NCBI GenBank assembly: GCA_027943335.1 | Contig: BSBK01002082.1 | Coordinates: 501,001 to 565,000, forward strand | Source: Chamaecyparis obtusa | Taxonomy: Eukaryota; Streptophyta; Pinopsida; Cupressales; Cupressaceae | DNA: 64,000 nucleotides | Direction of reading: 5' to 3' | Part shown: positions 11,048 through 21,720 of the stretch, piece by piece | Layout: the number at the start of each line of letters is the position of its first letter | How positions within the stretch are numbered: position 1 is the first letter of the stretch | Made by a program: the position numbers and the translations under genes | The notes under the pieces: generated by a model | Told to the model about the DNA's origin: nothing | Databases searched by the model: none | Seen by the model: only the letters and a program-made list of their open reading frames with translations

Positions 11048-11110
11048 CACTACTACAAAGTAAGGTATTTCAAGACAATTTTTTGAGACGAAAAACTATT
11101 ATTGTCTTAA
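11048..11110 (+). mobile_element. Possible CACTA-type transposon terminus
   Basis: CACTACTACAAA begins exactly where copy A stops matching copy B (after AATATCT at 11041-11047). This is the usual start of plant CACTA element terminal repeats. No matching inverted end was found in the unit, so it would be a truncated or rearranged element. Confidence 0.35.
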
Positions 11111-12242
11111 CTTTATGTTTTCTTTTCTTTTTTATTTATTTCTATTTTGACTTTTTGGCTCTAAAAGACAGTTTGCAAAAATGTAACTAAGCGGGAAAAT
11201 AATTTCACCCCACCACAAAACACATTGGATTGGAAGGGCGAGAAGCATCAAGGGTTTCAGATTTTGTCCTAAACGTATGGCAGTCATCAGCCATCCGTCC
11301 CAGAGGCAAATTTATTTCAAGATAGCTTGTGCAGAATAAAGGTGGTTGTGTACATACAACATAACCTTAACATAAAGAAAAGTGGGGCTTCTACACAAAT
11401 CTATGCCCTTTTTTATTATTGGAGATCCAATCACATCCCAACCCCTATATAATTTTGATCTCGGTGGGGCTCTCCAGGAACTCAAAAGCGGTCAATTCCT
11501 CGACCCACTCAAAATTCTTTTTCAACAAAGTCACTAGCGAGAATTGCAGCCTTTAATTCTTCGAACCCTCAATCTTCCCTGTGCCATACAAATTTAACAG
11601 TAATGTAAATTTTCCAAAATTTCTTGTCAATCGTTGCTCTGTAAGCTTTTATCCTTTCAAAATGTTGAACACATTTAGGGGTTTTAAATTTTTTTTTGTG
11701 ATTTTCAAAATGTTGAACACATTTAGGGTTTTTTTATTCTTTCTCTGATTTTCAAAATGTTGAACACATTTAGGGTTTTTTTATTGGTTCTGTGATTTTC
11801 TTGTAAAGGTCTGAGGCCTCCAGCCGCCTCATATATGCCTCGACGGACTCACAGATTCTGATCTATCAGCTGTGGGCATGCTAGATCTAGGCCTAATGAA
11901 GAACAAGAAATTGGGGAGAAACACAGGATCCACTACCACTGCTGGAAAAATATTTATTGACAGTTGTGCTACTGCTTCCTTCCCTTCCAAATCCTCCACC
12001 ATATTCACTAGCACATAATCTCCCTTATTTTGCATTCAGCTTTCATACAACAATATTTTGACTAGGCATTCTCAACACGGTAGAAGGATACAAGATCGAT
12101 CGGCAAGAGAGGCGGAAGATTACCTGGCAAAAGGTGATCAAATTCCTTGACCTCTTTGCTTCTCCCACTAAAAATAATTTTATGTTGTAACATATGATTG
12201 ATGGGTAATTAGAAAGCTAAAAAACCCTAAATTTCACAGGTA
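11111..12242 (+). other. Unique stretch between duplications A and B, possible gene 5' fragment
   Basis: Less AT-rich than its surroundings and not repeated within the unit. On the plus strand it looks like a gene start: CTATATAA at 11445-11452 as a possible TATA box, then a C-rich leader, a minisatellite, and a 46-codon frame from ATG 11878 to TAA 12018 containing KNKKLGRNTGSTTTAGK. I do not recognise this product. It may be a captured or abandoned gene fragment, or chance. Confidence 0.35.
11656..11797. repeat. Minisatellite, three units of 47-48 bp
   Basis: TTCAAAATGTTGAACACATT followed by TAGGG recurs at 11656, 11704 and 11751. Each unit carries a TTTAGGGTTT-like motif resembling the plant telo-box, and a T-rich run. 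The array is the same in units 2 and 3. Confidence 0.92.
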
Positions 12243-12591
12243 TGTCTATACCCAATATCTTTAATACCCCTTCCAACTTTTTGTTTATAAGTACAAGTGA
12301 ATGCAATTAAGCCTGTTCAAGTGTTTCAAAATTATCAAATTTAACCAATATTTCTCTTGCTATCATATTCATTGATCTCTTCTTAGAAAGACTTAAGGGT
12401 TGAACATTAGCAAGTGATCTCAAATTCGCCACATCCATTATAAGTAAATGATCTAAGTTTCTATAATTAATATTTATCTTTACAATTTGAGCTAAATTTA
12501 AAAGTTCATCCATACCAGTAGGAGCACGTGATGTTGACCCTTCTCCAACATCAATTGTTTTTCCCTGTCCTTCATTGATCTCTTTTCCCAA
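12243..12591 (-). pseudogene. Transposase N-terminal fragment, copy B
   Basis: Duplicate of the N-terminal part of the transposase at 5287-7700. An open stretch of 94 codons (12307-12591) carries GEGSTSRAPTGMDELLNLAQ and SKKRSMNMIAREI. Here the frame lacks the stop seen after the Gln-Pro in copy A, so copy B is less damaged over this piece. It has no ATG at its 5' end and no downstream core, so it is a fragment and not a gene. Confidence 0.6.
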
Positions 12592-13630
12592 TGGGCTTTC
12601 AAAAGTTTTAATTAGGACATCCGTTTATTCTGTACCTGGCTCCTTCCCCATCTTTGCTGGGGAATCTGGAAGGAGCGTAAGAATCGCATTTTTTGTGATT
12701 GTTCCTCTCCCCACAAAATTATCTTTGAAAAAATCCAACATGCTGTTAAGGAGAACTTTTTCTATTATGGAAGATCTAATCATCTTGCAGGAAAGTCTCA
12801 GATAGCTACCCAGGATAAAAGACATAATTGTGAGTGGAGTATCCCCCCGACTCGCTAGACTGAAGCCAACTTCGATGGTGCTGCTAAAGGGAACCCGGGA
12901 CAAGCTGGAAGCAGAGGAATCGTGAGGAATTTCTTTGGCCTTGGCATTGCGGTTGTTAGTCTCCCTTTGGGTGCTCAAACTAATCATTATGTTGAAGCTG
13001 GTGCACCTCTATAGGTCACCAAACTAGCTCATGATATGGGGGTTCAAGTGGCTCTGGCTGGAAGGATACTCGATGAACATCATCAACTGCTTAAACCTCA
13101 CTCACTCTCCCTCATGGACTATATCCAACATTATTGTCGATACTCGAGCCATTCTTAACTCTTTTGAAAAGGTGTATATCTCCCATGTGTACAGGTAATC
13201 TAACGGTGTGGCTGATTGGTTCGCCAACTTGGCCGTCACGAAGGAAGCTAAGTTGACATGGCAAAAAGGAGAAGATTTTCCCATTGAAGTGAAGAGTATC
13301 CTAGAAAAGGAAAGACTCCATTGCACTCAGAGCATCATCTTACAACCACAATGATTTGCAAGGAGGACGGTGGCTGTATCCCATTTTTGAACAGTCACAC
13401 TATGAACATAATGGTCTCCATTTCACCCTTTGGGCTTTTTGTTCCTTCATTTGCTTCCCTGGATTTGAGTATTTTGGCTTTCTCTAGCCTTGTCTGCTCT
13501 ATTTTTTTGTGGCTTTTCGGCCCTGGCCTTTTTGTGGCTTGTTTCTTGTTTGTTGTATTCTTGCTTCAAACTTCTTTTTTAGAGTCGCGGGTTTCAGGAA
13601 CCCTGTAATACCTGCTTTACTTAATAAAAA
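12590..13630 (+). pseudogene. LINE 3' end with RNase H domain, copy B
   Basis: Duplicate of 7700-8753. The RNase H motifs are readable: NFDGAAKGNPGQAGSRGI (near 12870-12925, closer to consensus than copy A), NHYVEAGAPL, then a stop and frameshift. The segment equivalent to HVYKEANGVADW is altered to HVYR-stop-SNGVADW near 13190-13220. The 3' UTR ends in TTAATAAAAAA at about 13621-13630. Non-functional. Confidence 0.83.
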
Positions 13631-15240
13631 ACAAGTGGCACAACTTTGTGTTGAATTTGACTCATTCTCCAATTTCTATTCATCTCTATTTTCTCAAACA
13701 TTAACAATTCAATTTACATTTACTATGACAACATTCAAATCAATTGATTCTTGCCTCAAAGTATGACTTCCTTAAATAGGTTCATTTCACTTAGTATTCA
13801 TCCGAGGACATGCTAGAAAGAACTACACAAATAAATTTTTAAAATTTAAAATTCAAAATTCTAATAACTTTCTTCTAGCTATTATGTGTGAATTTTTCAG
13901 ATGTTTACCTGACAAGTTACTATTTCTTGGGGATTCAAAACACATTTAGGTATCATTTGTCAAATAATCTAAGAAAGTGTTTAACACACACTTTATGTTT
14001 TTAAGGCACTTACCCTCTGTACATAAGATACATGAATTAAAATATAATGATAGGCATTCAACAAGCTACTACGAGTATTCTCCTTAGAATGTAAATGCTT
14101 TTGACATGATGTCTCAATAATTCATTAACAATGCAACTCCAAATTTTTCACCACACACCACTACTTCCTCAAATTTGTATCTCCTAGTTCTCAAACCCAT
14201 TTTTGATAAATTTCAATTGGTTTGATCTTCTATTTAGACAATCTTAGATCAATGCCAAATAATAATTAAGCCAGGCATAATAAGGGAGAAGGGGTATTCC
14301 AAAAGTCTTTCACCAAAACATAATTGTGGTGAAAGACTAGGTCTTCTCCAAGAGATAGAGAGGACCTAAAAAATCATAAAAAAATATCTAATGGGATCTT
14401 GAAAATTACACACACTTGACACACCTCCTCCAAAGCCAAGGACAAAGTAACATAAATAAGAGAACAACATTTTAAACCGACCCCATACACAATACAACAC
14501 CAAAGAAAATAATTACTACTATGTAGATCACACAATGACTTTAACATGTGCAACATCATATGACAGAAAATATATCACATTTCCTCAATGATCAAGCTGC
14601 CACAACCATTCTAACATGAAATTCCTCATAACTACAAAGCCAAGAAAACACAATCATGAAGCATATCACTAAAACATCCTTGGGGTACATCTGTTTACCA
14701 AAAATTAAACTGGAACACCATTAACAAGTTGTAAGCCATCCCTCAAAGAGACAAAACCCAGGAAACGCCAATGCATTGAAACACAAAGCATTTTCAAAAC
14801 TAGTACTAATAGACACCCAAACTATCAACACAATGTATCCATCACAAATATCAAGTGGAACACCAGGGAGTGCAATAAATATCAACTAGACTGCCAAGTA
14901 CCTTTCTCAACATGGCTAAGATCATCCTTGAAATGTTCTAGACAATATTTTTTATGTTATAAATGAGCCCCATATAACTCCTAATCACTCTTGACATGTG
15001 TTGAACCATCTGCATACACTAGATGATTATGACCACTTTCTCATTTTCCTTCATATCTTTAGACTAAATAATTATATTCTTCCATACCTTTTTTATCCCT
15101 ATTTACCCTTCTATTTCTAGATACCCATTTCCTCTTACTCTTTTATTTTTACTCACTTTCCCTTATTTTCCTTTTTCCAAGTCTTATCTATTTCCAATAT
15201 ATTTTTGAATGTTTCTACTCTTCATTACATTCTTTTATTA
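13631..15240. other. Noncoding tail of internal duplication B
   Basis: Matches 8754 to about 10355 of copy A with scattered changes. No gene seen; the open frame at 14374-14559 has no motif. Confidence 0.6.
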
Positions 15241-15950
15241 GTACTTTTTGATAGGCTAGGCAAGTACTATTGCATCCATTTTTGGATTTCTCCCATTAAC
15301 TAGTGATTAAAAAATCACATTTCTACCAATTAAAATTATTATTTTTATCAAATTTGTTACAAAATTAATAATCTATATTGTATACATGCACATTTTTTAT
15401 GTTTATAATTCAACAAAATTAATTTCGAGCTCTTCTATTGGCTTAAAAATTTAGCCTCTTATACACAGATTTTGTGGAAGCACTACCTCTATTACAATCA
15501 AATGCTTTACCATGCCCTTAAAATAATTCATATTTATTTTTAAAAATATGTTATAATATAAATGCATGGTTTTGGATATAGATTATTTATTAACTAATGT
15601 AGATTAAATTGAATAATAAAATTTGTTATATGTATTATAATTAGATGTTATATATTTAGATTAAATAACATAAATTATAATTATAATCTAAATATTAATA
15701 TACTTAACTTTTTCATTATATAAGTTATATGAACTATATAAAATATTATTAAAATTGTTCCTTGTATTTATAATTATTATATATTTATAATTCTAAATTA
15801 ATATAAAACTTCACCTATTATATCAAATAGCTATAATATTGATTACATTGTGATTAATACCAATTATACTCGTACTTAGTAACTACAACAATGTATATTT
15901 GTTTATCTTTAACTTATCATTATTAACTATAGCCATAATACAATTTGGAA

Positions 15951-15989
<39 letters not shown>

Positions 15990-15993
15990 GATG

Positions 15994-16028
<35 letters not shown>

Positions 16029-16058
16029 GGCAAGTGCTTGGCCACTACGTGGCACTTG
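15241..16058. mobile_element. Insertion of about 0.8 kb with hairpins at both ends
   Basis: Present in copy B, absent from copy A, where the flanks join as TTTTATTT-TTGTTGTATTTAC. The left end starts GTACTT and pairs with AAGTAC at 15262-15267. The right end has CAAGTGC (16031-16037) pairing with GCACTTG (16052-16058). AGGCAAGTAC and AGGCAAGTGC recur near the two ends in direct orientation. The interior is extremely AT-rich and noncoding. It may be a non-autonomous element, but the family is unknown and no clear target duplication is visible. A deletion from copy A is the alternative. Confidence 0.55.
15951..16026. repeat. TTA microsatellite with GATGAT interruption
   Basis: Compound ATT/TTA array of about 76 bp, split by GATGAT. 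The arrays in units 2 and 3 differ in length on both sides of the interruption. Confidence 0.95.
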
Positions 16059-16738
16059 TTTGTGTTGTATTTACTTGACCACATTTGATATGTAAACATA
16101 TAACATAGGTAAGTTAAAAAAAATTGTCGCGGGCTTTTTCCACATAATTTTGGACAAATGTGTCATAGGTAGTCACAATTAAGACTAATTCCATGTGTTG
16201 AATATTCTCAAAAAATTTAAATCCTTCAATGTAATGAACACCCTTTTATTGCATATCAACTCACAAGTTCTTCATTTATTTTTTTAAATATCTTTTTGTT
16301 CTAAGAATTTCAATCTTTTGCGCAAAACATAAATTCTTCAAAATAAAGTTTTTAATTTTATTGTATTTTTCTTGATCTTTTTATCATTTAACTTTCTAAT
16401 TGTTTAGATTTTTAAGAAAAATGGTAAATATTTCTATAATTATAGGAACATTAGGATTTTTTTCACTTAAAAATTTACAAAGAATATAGAATAGAAATAT
16501 GAATATTCTTAAATGGAACAATCTAACCTTTTTATTGTAAAGCCACTTTTATAGTGTATTTCAATTTCAAAGAATTTATTTTGCCATTTTCATTTTTCTA
16601 CATAGATTTCAATTTAAAATAATTTATGAATTAAATTGGATTTTTCACTCCAACATTTACAAAGAATATAGAATAGAAATATGAATGTTCTTAAATAAAC
16701 AATATCATCCTTTTATGCAAAATAAATTTATAATATCT

Positions 16739-17229
16739 TTTATTTTCAAGTTTCTTATACAGATTTGAATTTCAAGCAATTTTAATCATCACTCATCACT
16801 TACTTAAAAAAGATCTTTTGTTTGATCTAATTAAATTATGTTTGAATCTTCATTGATGTATGAGACAACTCACTCTTCTTATAAATTTCTAGTTTCTACC
16901 TAGCTAACGGTTTCTTCCAATATTTGTTGAGTTGCTACGTGTGTGTTGCAACATTTGTTATTCTATATTCATTGATGATTAGATCTCCATTTTGTTGAGT
17001 TGCATGACTTTGCCTTTTGTGCATCTCGAAATCCACTGTAGAGTTACAGGCCTTCCATTCATAGTCCATTCATAGGACTTTTATTTAGGGTTTAGGGAAA
17101 GAATTCGCGTGTGAACAAAATGGTTGAAAAGACTACAAGCAGTAACATAAATTAAATTTCGTTTAGATATTAATTTATGAATTAAATTGCACCTTTCGCT
17201 CATCACATTCATTGATTTCAATGTATTTT
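16739..17229. other. AT-rich spacer, no gene seen
   Basis: Single-copy sequence within the unit. It contains TTTAGGGTTTAGGG at about 17083-17096, a two-repeat telomere-like motif also known as a promoter telo-box in plants. No supported coding region. Confidence 0.5.
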
Positions 17230-18275
17230 TTGAATTGCGTTCATTGAATACTGAGGAGATGATGAAATAACTTTGGTTGATGAAAAACTACTTTTCTATA
17301 ATTTTTTTATAGTAGCAGCTCATCATTATGAATTAGTTTATTCTACTAAAAATTAAAATAAAATTGTATTTTCTAAGTCCGTGAACTGGAGGATTAGTAG
17401 GCAGGACTCTTATATATATATACAAATATGCCTTTTACAGAAATCAAACCAAATATCTATTTTTCATGCATTTGTGATACATGACAGAAATTTAATGAGT
17501 GGGCACTGCAGAATTTACAAAGTCCTATAAAATGCTGATGGATTTGATTTCTGTCTTTAGAAGATTTTTTCATTAATGCACGTGTTTTCATCCATTGCCA
17601 TGATTTCTCTACAGCTATTATTCAAATTAGGAATAAACACACACCACGCTCTTAATATGTAATGATCAATCTAAATATTTATGGAATCCATCAAAGAGAC
17701 TTGAGATATAATTACTTACAGAAGAAGGACATTTATATCTCAATCACATATTATATTACTTAATTTTAACAAAAACTGTTTTTTTCAACTTCATTTGACA
17801 ATTTGAATTAATATTCAATTAAAATTTATTTTTGACTTTCTATCCTATGAGTGTTTCCCTTGAGCCTCTTAAGGTGCAAGTGCTAGTTTAAATTGCATTC
17901 ATTGAATAATACGGAGATGATGAAATAACTTTGCTCGATGAAAGATGACATTTCCGTAATTTTCTAATATTAAAAGCTCGTCATTAACAATTAGTTTATT
18001 CCCTTTAAAAGTAATACTAATAAAATTGTATTTTCTAAGTTGGTGAACTGTAAACTAACTGGAAAGCTATGTTTGTGATAGCTTGTATAAAGGAAATTAA
18101 TTTGTAATGCGAAGTTAAAAAGACTGGAGGATTGGCAGGCAGGCAGGATATATGTACCGTTTAAAAAAATTGAACCATACATCGTACTGCTTTTGTGATA
18201 CATGACGGAAAATTAATTTGTTGGCAGTACGGAATTTACAGAAGCCTATAAAATCTTTCTTCTACAACATTGTGT
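17230..18275 (+). repeat. Two diverged direct copies of a TATA-containing segment
   Basis: 17230-17560 and 17888-18275 align as diverged direct repeats. Shared blocks include TTCATTGAATA, GAGATGATGAAATAACTTTG, AAATTGTATTTTCTAAGT, GGAGGATT-GGCAGG, TTTGTGATACATGAC and GGAATTTACA-like stretches, ending in CCTATAAAAT. The TATA-like TATAAAA lies at 17526-17532 and 18247-18253. This suggests a duplicated plus-strand promoter, though no protein-length gene follows. The bases between them (17561-17887) hold nothing I recognise. Confidence 0.6.
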
Positions 18276-18297
18276 TATTGATTTGACAACTCAAAGA

Positions 18298-18408
18298 ATG
18301 CTACAGTCGTATGTACGATTCATGCGATACTGCGCTGGGAAATTTCTTCTTGAAATGGATGAATATAGGAGCAGAATACATTTCCTTTACCTAATTCATT
18401 TTGTTTAA
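18298..18408 (+). CDS. Possible 36-residue small ORF downstream of the second TATA segment
   Basis: ATG at 18298 to TAA ending at 18408, 36 residues, beginning MLQSYVRFMRYC. It starts about 50 bp after the TATAAAA at 18247. It has no recognised motif and is short enough to be chance. Listed because its position after a duplicated promoter-like segment is suggestive. It is identical in units 2 and 3. Confidence 0.2.
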   Translation: MLQSYVRFMRYCAGKFLLEMDEYRSRIHFLYLIHFV

Positions 18409-18616
18409 ATATAATTATACATATGAAATGTGTAAAAGAAATCAATTAAATGAAGATGCACGTAGAAAGATTCCCGAGTTTCGCTTTAAAAATCAAAATA
18501 CATTCCTTTGGACGTTTGTTTTTTATCGTTTGGGGAGATGTTACCAATCTGTACTCTAAATCTCAGATATAATGATAATTAATCAAGGTACGTATTATAA
18601 TCTATCAGAATTTTAC

Positions 18617-18622
18617 TTTATT
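18617..18622 (-). terminator. Possible poly(A) signal of F-box gene copy 2
   Basis: AATAAA on the minus strand about 154 bp downstream of the stop codon, just beyond the AT microsatellite. Plant poly(A) signals are loose, so this is only a candidate. Confidence 0.35.
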
Positions 18623-18649
18623 AAAATTGATTTAGAAGTGTGAAGTACA

Positions 18650-18673
18650 ATATATATATATATATATATATAT
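18650..18673. repeat. AT microsatellite, 12 repeats
   Basis: (AT)12 in the 3' flank of F-box copy 2. Homologous arrays have about 14 repeats (copy 3) and 17 repeats (copy 4). Confidence 0.95.
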
Positions 18674-18775
18674 GATACATATAATGATCTGAGACTCCAA
18701 AATATACAAATCAGAATAATAAAAGAGTGTAAATACACATTAACGATAAATGTCGATGGATCATAAATGTAGATA

Positions 18776-20302
18776 TTAGTTCAAGTGTGAAATGTTGCAA
18801 ATGGACAAAGTTCCACAAACAGCAGTCCTTGGATAAGTATCAACAGTATCTTCAGTGGGGCAGCCTGGCAATGCGCTCCATTCCATGGACCTCAAATCAA
18901 GTGTCATAACATTCCTGCTTCCTCTAATCGTAAGCCAAATTTTATGTGATAAAGCGGCAACCATGAAATCTGTTCCCTGTGATGACTTCACAGTGTCTTC
19001 AAACAAATCACGGGGAGTAACAGAAATGAGAGACCAAAACCATGTGTTATCACTATTCAACTCCCATATCCCAACCAAAGCGTGCTCGATGAAAGGGATA
19101 CCACCCCATGTGGAGCTTCCTTCCCCAACCTCCTTCTCTAACCTCCCTACCAAAAGAAGCTTCCCATTACAGGCCACTAAGGAAGGCAGAGAGATGTGGG
19201 TGTTTTCATCAGAATTAGAATCAATCTGCGGAGGCAACCCTCCTTCGATCTCCTTAAACTGAAACATTTTGGAGACAATGTCATAACAACCCAGATGAAG
19301 ACCGTAGTTATGTGTAAAGTAGACCACACCATTGTGTAATGCGCTGGTCCAAGGGTGTCTTGTCCGGTAGGCAGCAGTCAGAATGATGTTTGACGAAATA
19401 GCAGGCATGGCATGGGTACTAGTCCACATATCTGTGATGGAATTGTAGAGCAGGGTACAGTAATCCGTTTCCCTTTCATAGAACCCTAACGCAATAATAT
19501 CGAAGTGGCCAGACTGGGCAATAAGTTCTATGGCTGTTCCTTTTGTCCATCCGTAACCGTCTGGAAGAGGAGGCAACTCAATGCATTGTTTGGTTACAGG
19601 ATTAATTACGATGGGCAGCTTGCGACACAAGGAACCTTCATAATCAAGAAAGAGGTAAAACCCAGCTGCTGCAGCACAAAGGTAAAGCTGTGTCGTACGA
19701 TAGTGAGAATGCCAACCCCATTTCTTTTGGCGAAATAAAGGGATTCGAAACCAGCGGTTGAGTGCGCTACTGAAGAAAGAAATTCCTTGAAAGCCCTGCA
19801 CCATGTGCTGCATAACAAAAAGATGACAATCCTCAACATTGAGGAGACTAGAAGTAGTGGCTGATATTGCCCTATTCCAGTTTTTGCAAACAGTCTTTGC
19901 CCTCATCAACGAGGGCACTGGAAGTCTTCTTAAAATCTCCTCTATTGCATCGAAATCCAGATTTGGACATTCCTGATATTCGTAACTATTGTCAGAAAAA
20001 TCTCTTAGTGCTCCAAGGATAGTCTTATGGTGGTTCTGAAGTTGCATTTGAGAAGGGGAATTTTTCTTGATTTGTGTTTCATATCTTATGTGGAAGGCAC
20101 TTACTAATCTGGAAAAGGGAAGGCCAATACACATTTTGCACATTGTATATCGCCATCTACGGTCGAATATCTTGCTTGGTGACCTGCAAGATTCGTCCGC
20201 CTCATTAAATACTCTTTGAAGGATCTTCTCCACCAAGTTGGTATAAATATGCTGCCCTCCCTCTACAATCTTAGAAGAATTCTTCTTACTCTTTCTTCCC
20301 AT
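18776..20302 (-). CDS. F-box/kelch-like protein, copy 2 (complete)
   Basis: Intact, intronless 508-residue frame starting at ATG 20300-20302. The F-box spans residues 114-153, with LDFDAIEEILRRLPVPSLMR, then VCKNWNRAIS holding the conserved Trp. F-box proteins bind SKP1 and act as substrate receptors of SCF ubiquitin ligases in nucleus or cytosol (family knowledge). The C-terminal part (about 160-508) is kelch-like, with a blade-type INPVTKQCIELPPLP (233-247), an HNGVVYFTHNYG block (323-334), a CNGKLLLVGRL block (378-388) and MTLDLRSMEWSALPGCP (466-482). The N-terminal extension of about 112 residues starts basic (MGRKSKKNSSK) and is longer than in most family members. The start is supported by the TATA box upstream. 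Differences from copies 3 and 4 are Thr94 instead of Ser and Ser303 instead of Pro. The substrate is unknown. Plus-strand frames across it are shadows. Confidence 0.93.
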   Translation of the reverse strand: MGRKSKKNSSKIVEGGQHIYTNLVEKILQRVFNEADESCRSPSKIFDRRWRYTMCKMCIGLPFSRLVSAFHIRYETQIKKNSPSQMQLQNHHKTILGALRDFSDNSYEYQECPNLDFDAIEEILRRLPVPSLMRAKTVCKNWNRAISATTSSLLNVEDCHLFVMQHMVQGFQGISFFSSALNRWFRIPLFRQKKWGWHSHYRTTQLYLCAAAAGFYLFLDYEGSLCRKLPIVINPVTKQCIELPPLPDGYGWTKGTAIELIAQSGHFDIIALGFYERETDYCTLLYNSITDMWTSTHAMPAISSNIILTAAYRTRHPWTSALHNGVVYFTHNYGLHLGCYDIVSKMFQFKEIEGGLPPQIDSNSDENTHISLPSLVACNGKLLLVGRLEKEVGEGSSTWGGIPFIEHALVGIWELNSDNTWFWSLISVTPRDLFEDTVKSSQGTDFMVAALSHKIWLTIRGSRNVMTLDLRSMEWSALPGCPTEDTVDTYPRTAVCGTLSICNISHLN

Positions 20303-20404
20303 TTCGTTAATTCAAATACTAACGTGGAGATTTATCGCATTAAACTTCAAATAGATGACAACTTTGGGGAAAATGATTTTTAAATTAATATACGCTAGTA
20401 TTTG

Positions 20405-20412
20405 TATTTATA
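20405..20412 (-). promoter_or_regulatory. TATA box of F-box gene copy 2
   Basis: TATAAATA about 103 bp upstream of the ATG at 20302, identical in context to copy 1. Confidence 0.6.
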
Positions 20413-21720
20413 CGAGGTTCAAAGGACACGTCTAGAAGATTTAAGTTAAAAGTTAAATGTATTTTGACATTCTATAAATAATTATTGAAATTTCAATACA
20501 TTATTATTTTAAATTAATTTTAAAGTTTTTAAAATAAATTTATGAACACGTAAATATAATAAAATAAAAAATAATAGTTCAAATGATACACACTCTAATT
20601 TAATTCCACCATATATAAAATAATAGATATTTTACTTTAATGAAATATGAAAAATTATCAAATATTAGTAATAAATTTGTTATTATATATAATTTAAATG
20701 ATGATATTATCAATAAATTATTTATGATTAATATATTTAATCTTAATAGAACCTTAATCCAAATTGAAATATTTATCATTAAATAATTTTAATACACGAT
20801 AACATAATATGATAAGAATATATTATAATAATATAATAAGAATATACTACAGTATAACTATAATAATGTAATGTTGTAGAAAATTGTGTTTGAGTGCAAT
20901 TCATGATCATCTCTACAAGCACTGGTGAGTAGGAAAGAAAGTTTCGAATCCTGGCAATACAAAGCATGTGCTTCAGGATATGATCTATAGTAACTAGCAT
21001 GGTTTTCAATTTCATCTAGGGTCTCCTTCCATTCTATCCTTTAACAAGTGTGTGACCAGCCCTCACATTTTTCTTGAAATTGTTGGGACTGTTTGCTTGT
21101 GATGAGGATAGTTTCAAATCATTGGCAGGTGGTTCCAAGGTAAGTGGGTGCCCTCCCCCTCTGTCTTATAAGCATGTGGATTTAGGAGGGGCCTAGAAGA
21201 TCTTTTTGTAAAGGCTCAGGAACTCTTGAAATGTGGGGTTTCGATGGACAAGACAGATGTTGGTACCAACATTCTTTTTGCTAGAAAATGGTGTTGGATT
21301 GTCATGACTAATCAGGCAACTACTATACACTTTTCATTTATTGTAGGGTTCGTGGTTAACTTGTCAAGAGATTTTGAGTTGACTCGTCAAACTTTCCCCA
21401 GGTTGACTCATCAAGTATTTTTTAGGGTTAACTTGTTAACCAACATAAATCTTGTTATAATGGATCAGGGTTAGGGTTTTCTCTATATGAGAATTTCATA
21501 GCTTTTTACAGTGATATTGAGTTGCAAGGGGTTGCAGATTGTAACAAGCATAAATTACTAGATAATAAGACTAGACTCTCTGTTTGGTGGACGTATCCCA
21601 AGATTAGGTGAACCATATCAAATCTTTGTGTCTTCTTGTTCTACTTATGTGTGCTTTATTCCTTTGCATTATTGATTATATTTGCATCTAACTATTAAAT
21701 TTATGTATGCTAATCCTAAC
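20413..21720. other. AT-rich spacer, unit 2, no gene seen
   Basis: Counterpart of 1012-2319. Shares with units 3 and 4 the changes GATAAG near 20812 and AACTAG near 20993 that unit 1 lacks. Confidence 0.6.

Larger units (their letters stand above)
12243..16738. repeat. Internal duplication, copy B (unit 1)
   Basis: Second copy of 7365-11047, in direct orientation and offset by about 4.88 kb up to 15240. It is longer because of the hairpin-ended insertion at 15241-16058. Beyond 16738 the match ends, where copy A is replaced by the CACTA-like sequence. Confidence 0.93.
1..19401. repeat. Tandem macro-repeat, unit 1 (19.4 kb)
   Basis: First copy of a head-to-tail array. The window's first base falls inside the F-box coding region, and the same sequence recurs at 19402, 38817 and 58225. 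Unit boundaries are therefore arbitrary and set by the window edge. Unit 1 is the most distinct copy in its first 5 kb. It alone has A where the others have C near 2836, G instead of C near 3018, and GG instead of GA near 1411. Seen directly by comparing the copies by eye; percent identity was not computed. Confidence 0.97.

Noticed and set aside
17083..17096. TTTAGGGTTTAGGG as an interstitial telomere
   Set aside because: Only two repeats; more likely a chance or promoter-type telo-box than a telomere remnant.
18855..19262. Plus-strand open frame of 135 codons across the F-box gene
   Set aside because: It is the antisense shadow of the F-box coding region, recurs in every copy for that reason, and has no motif of its own.
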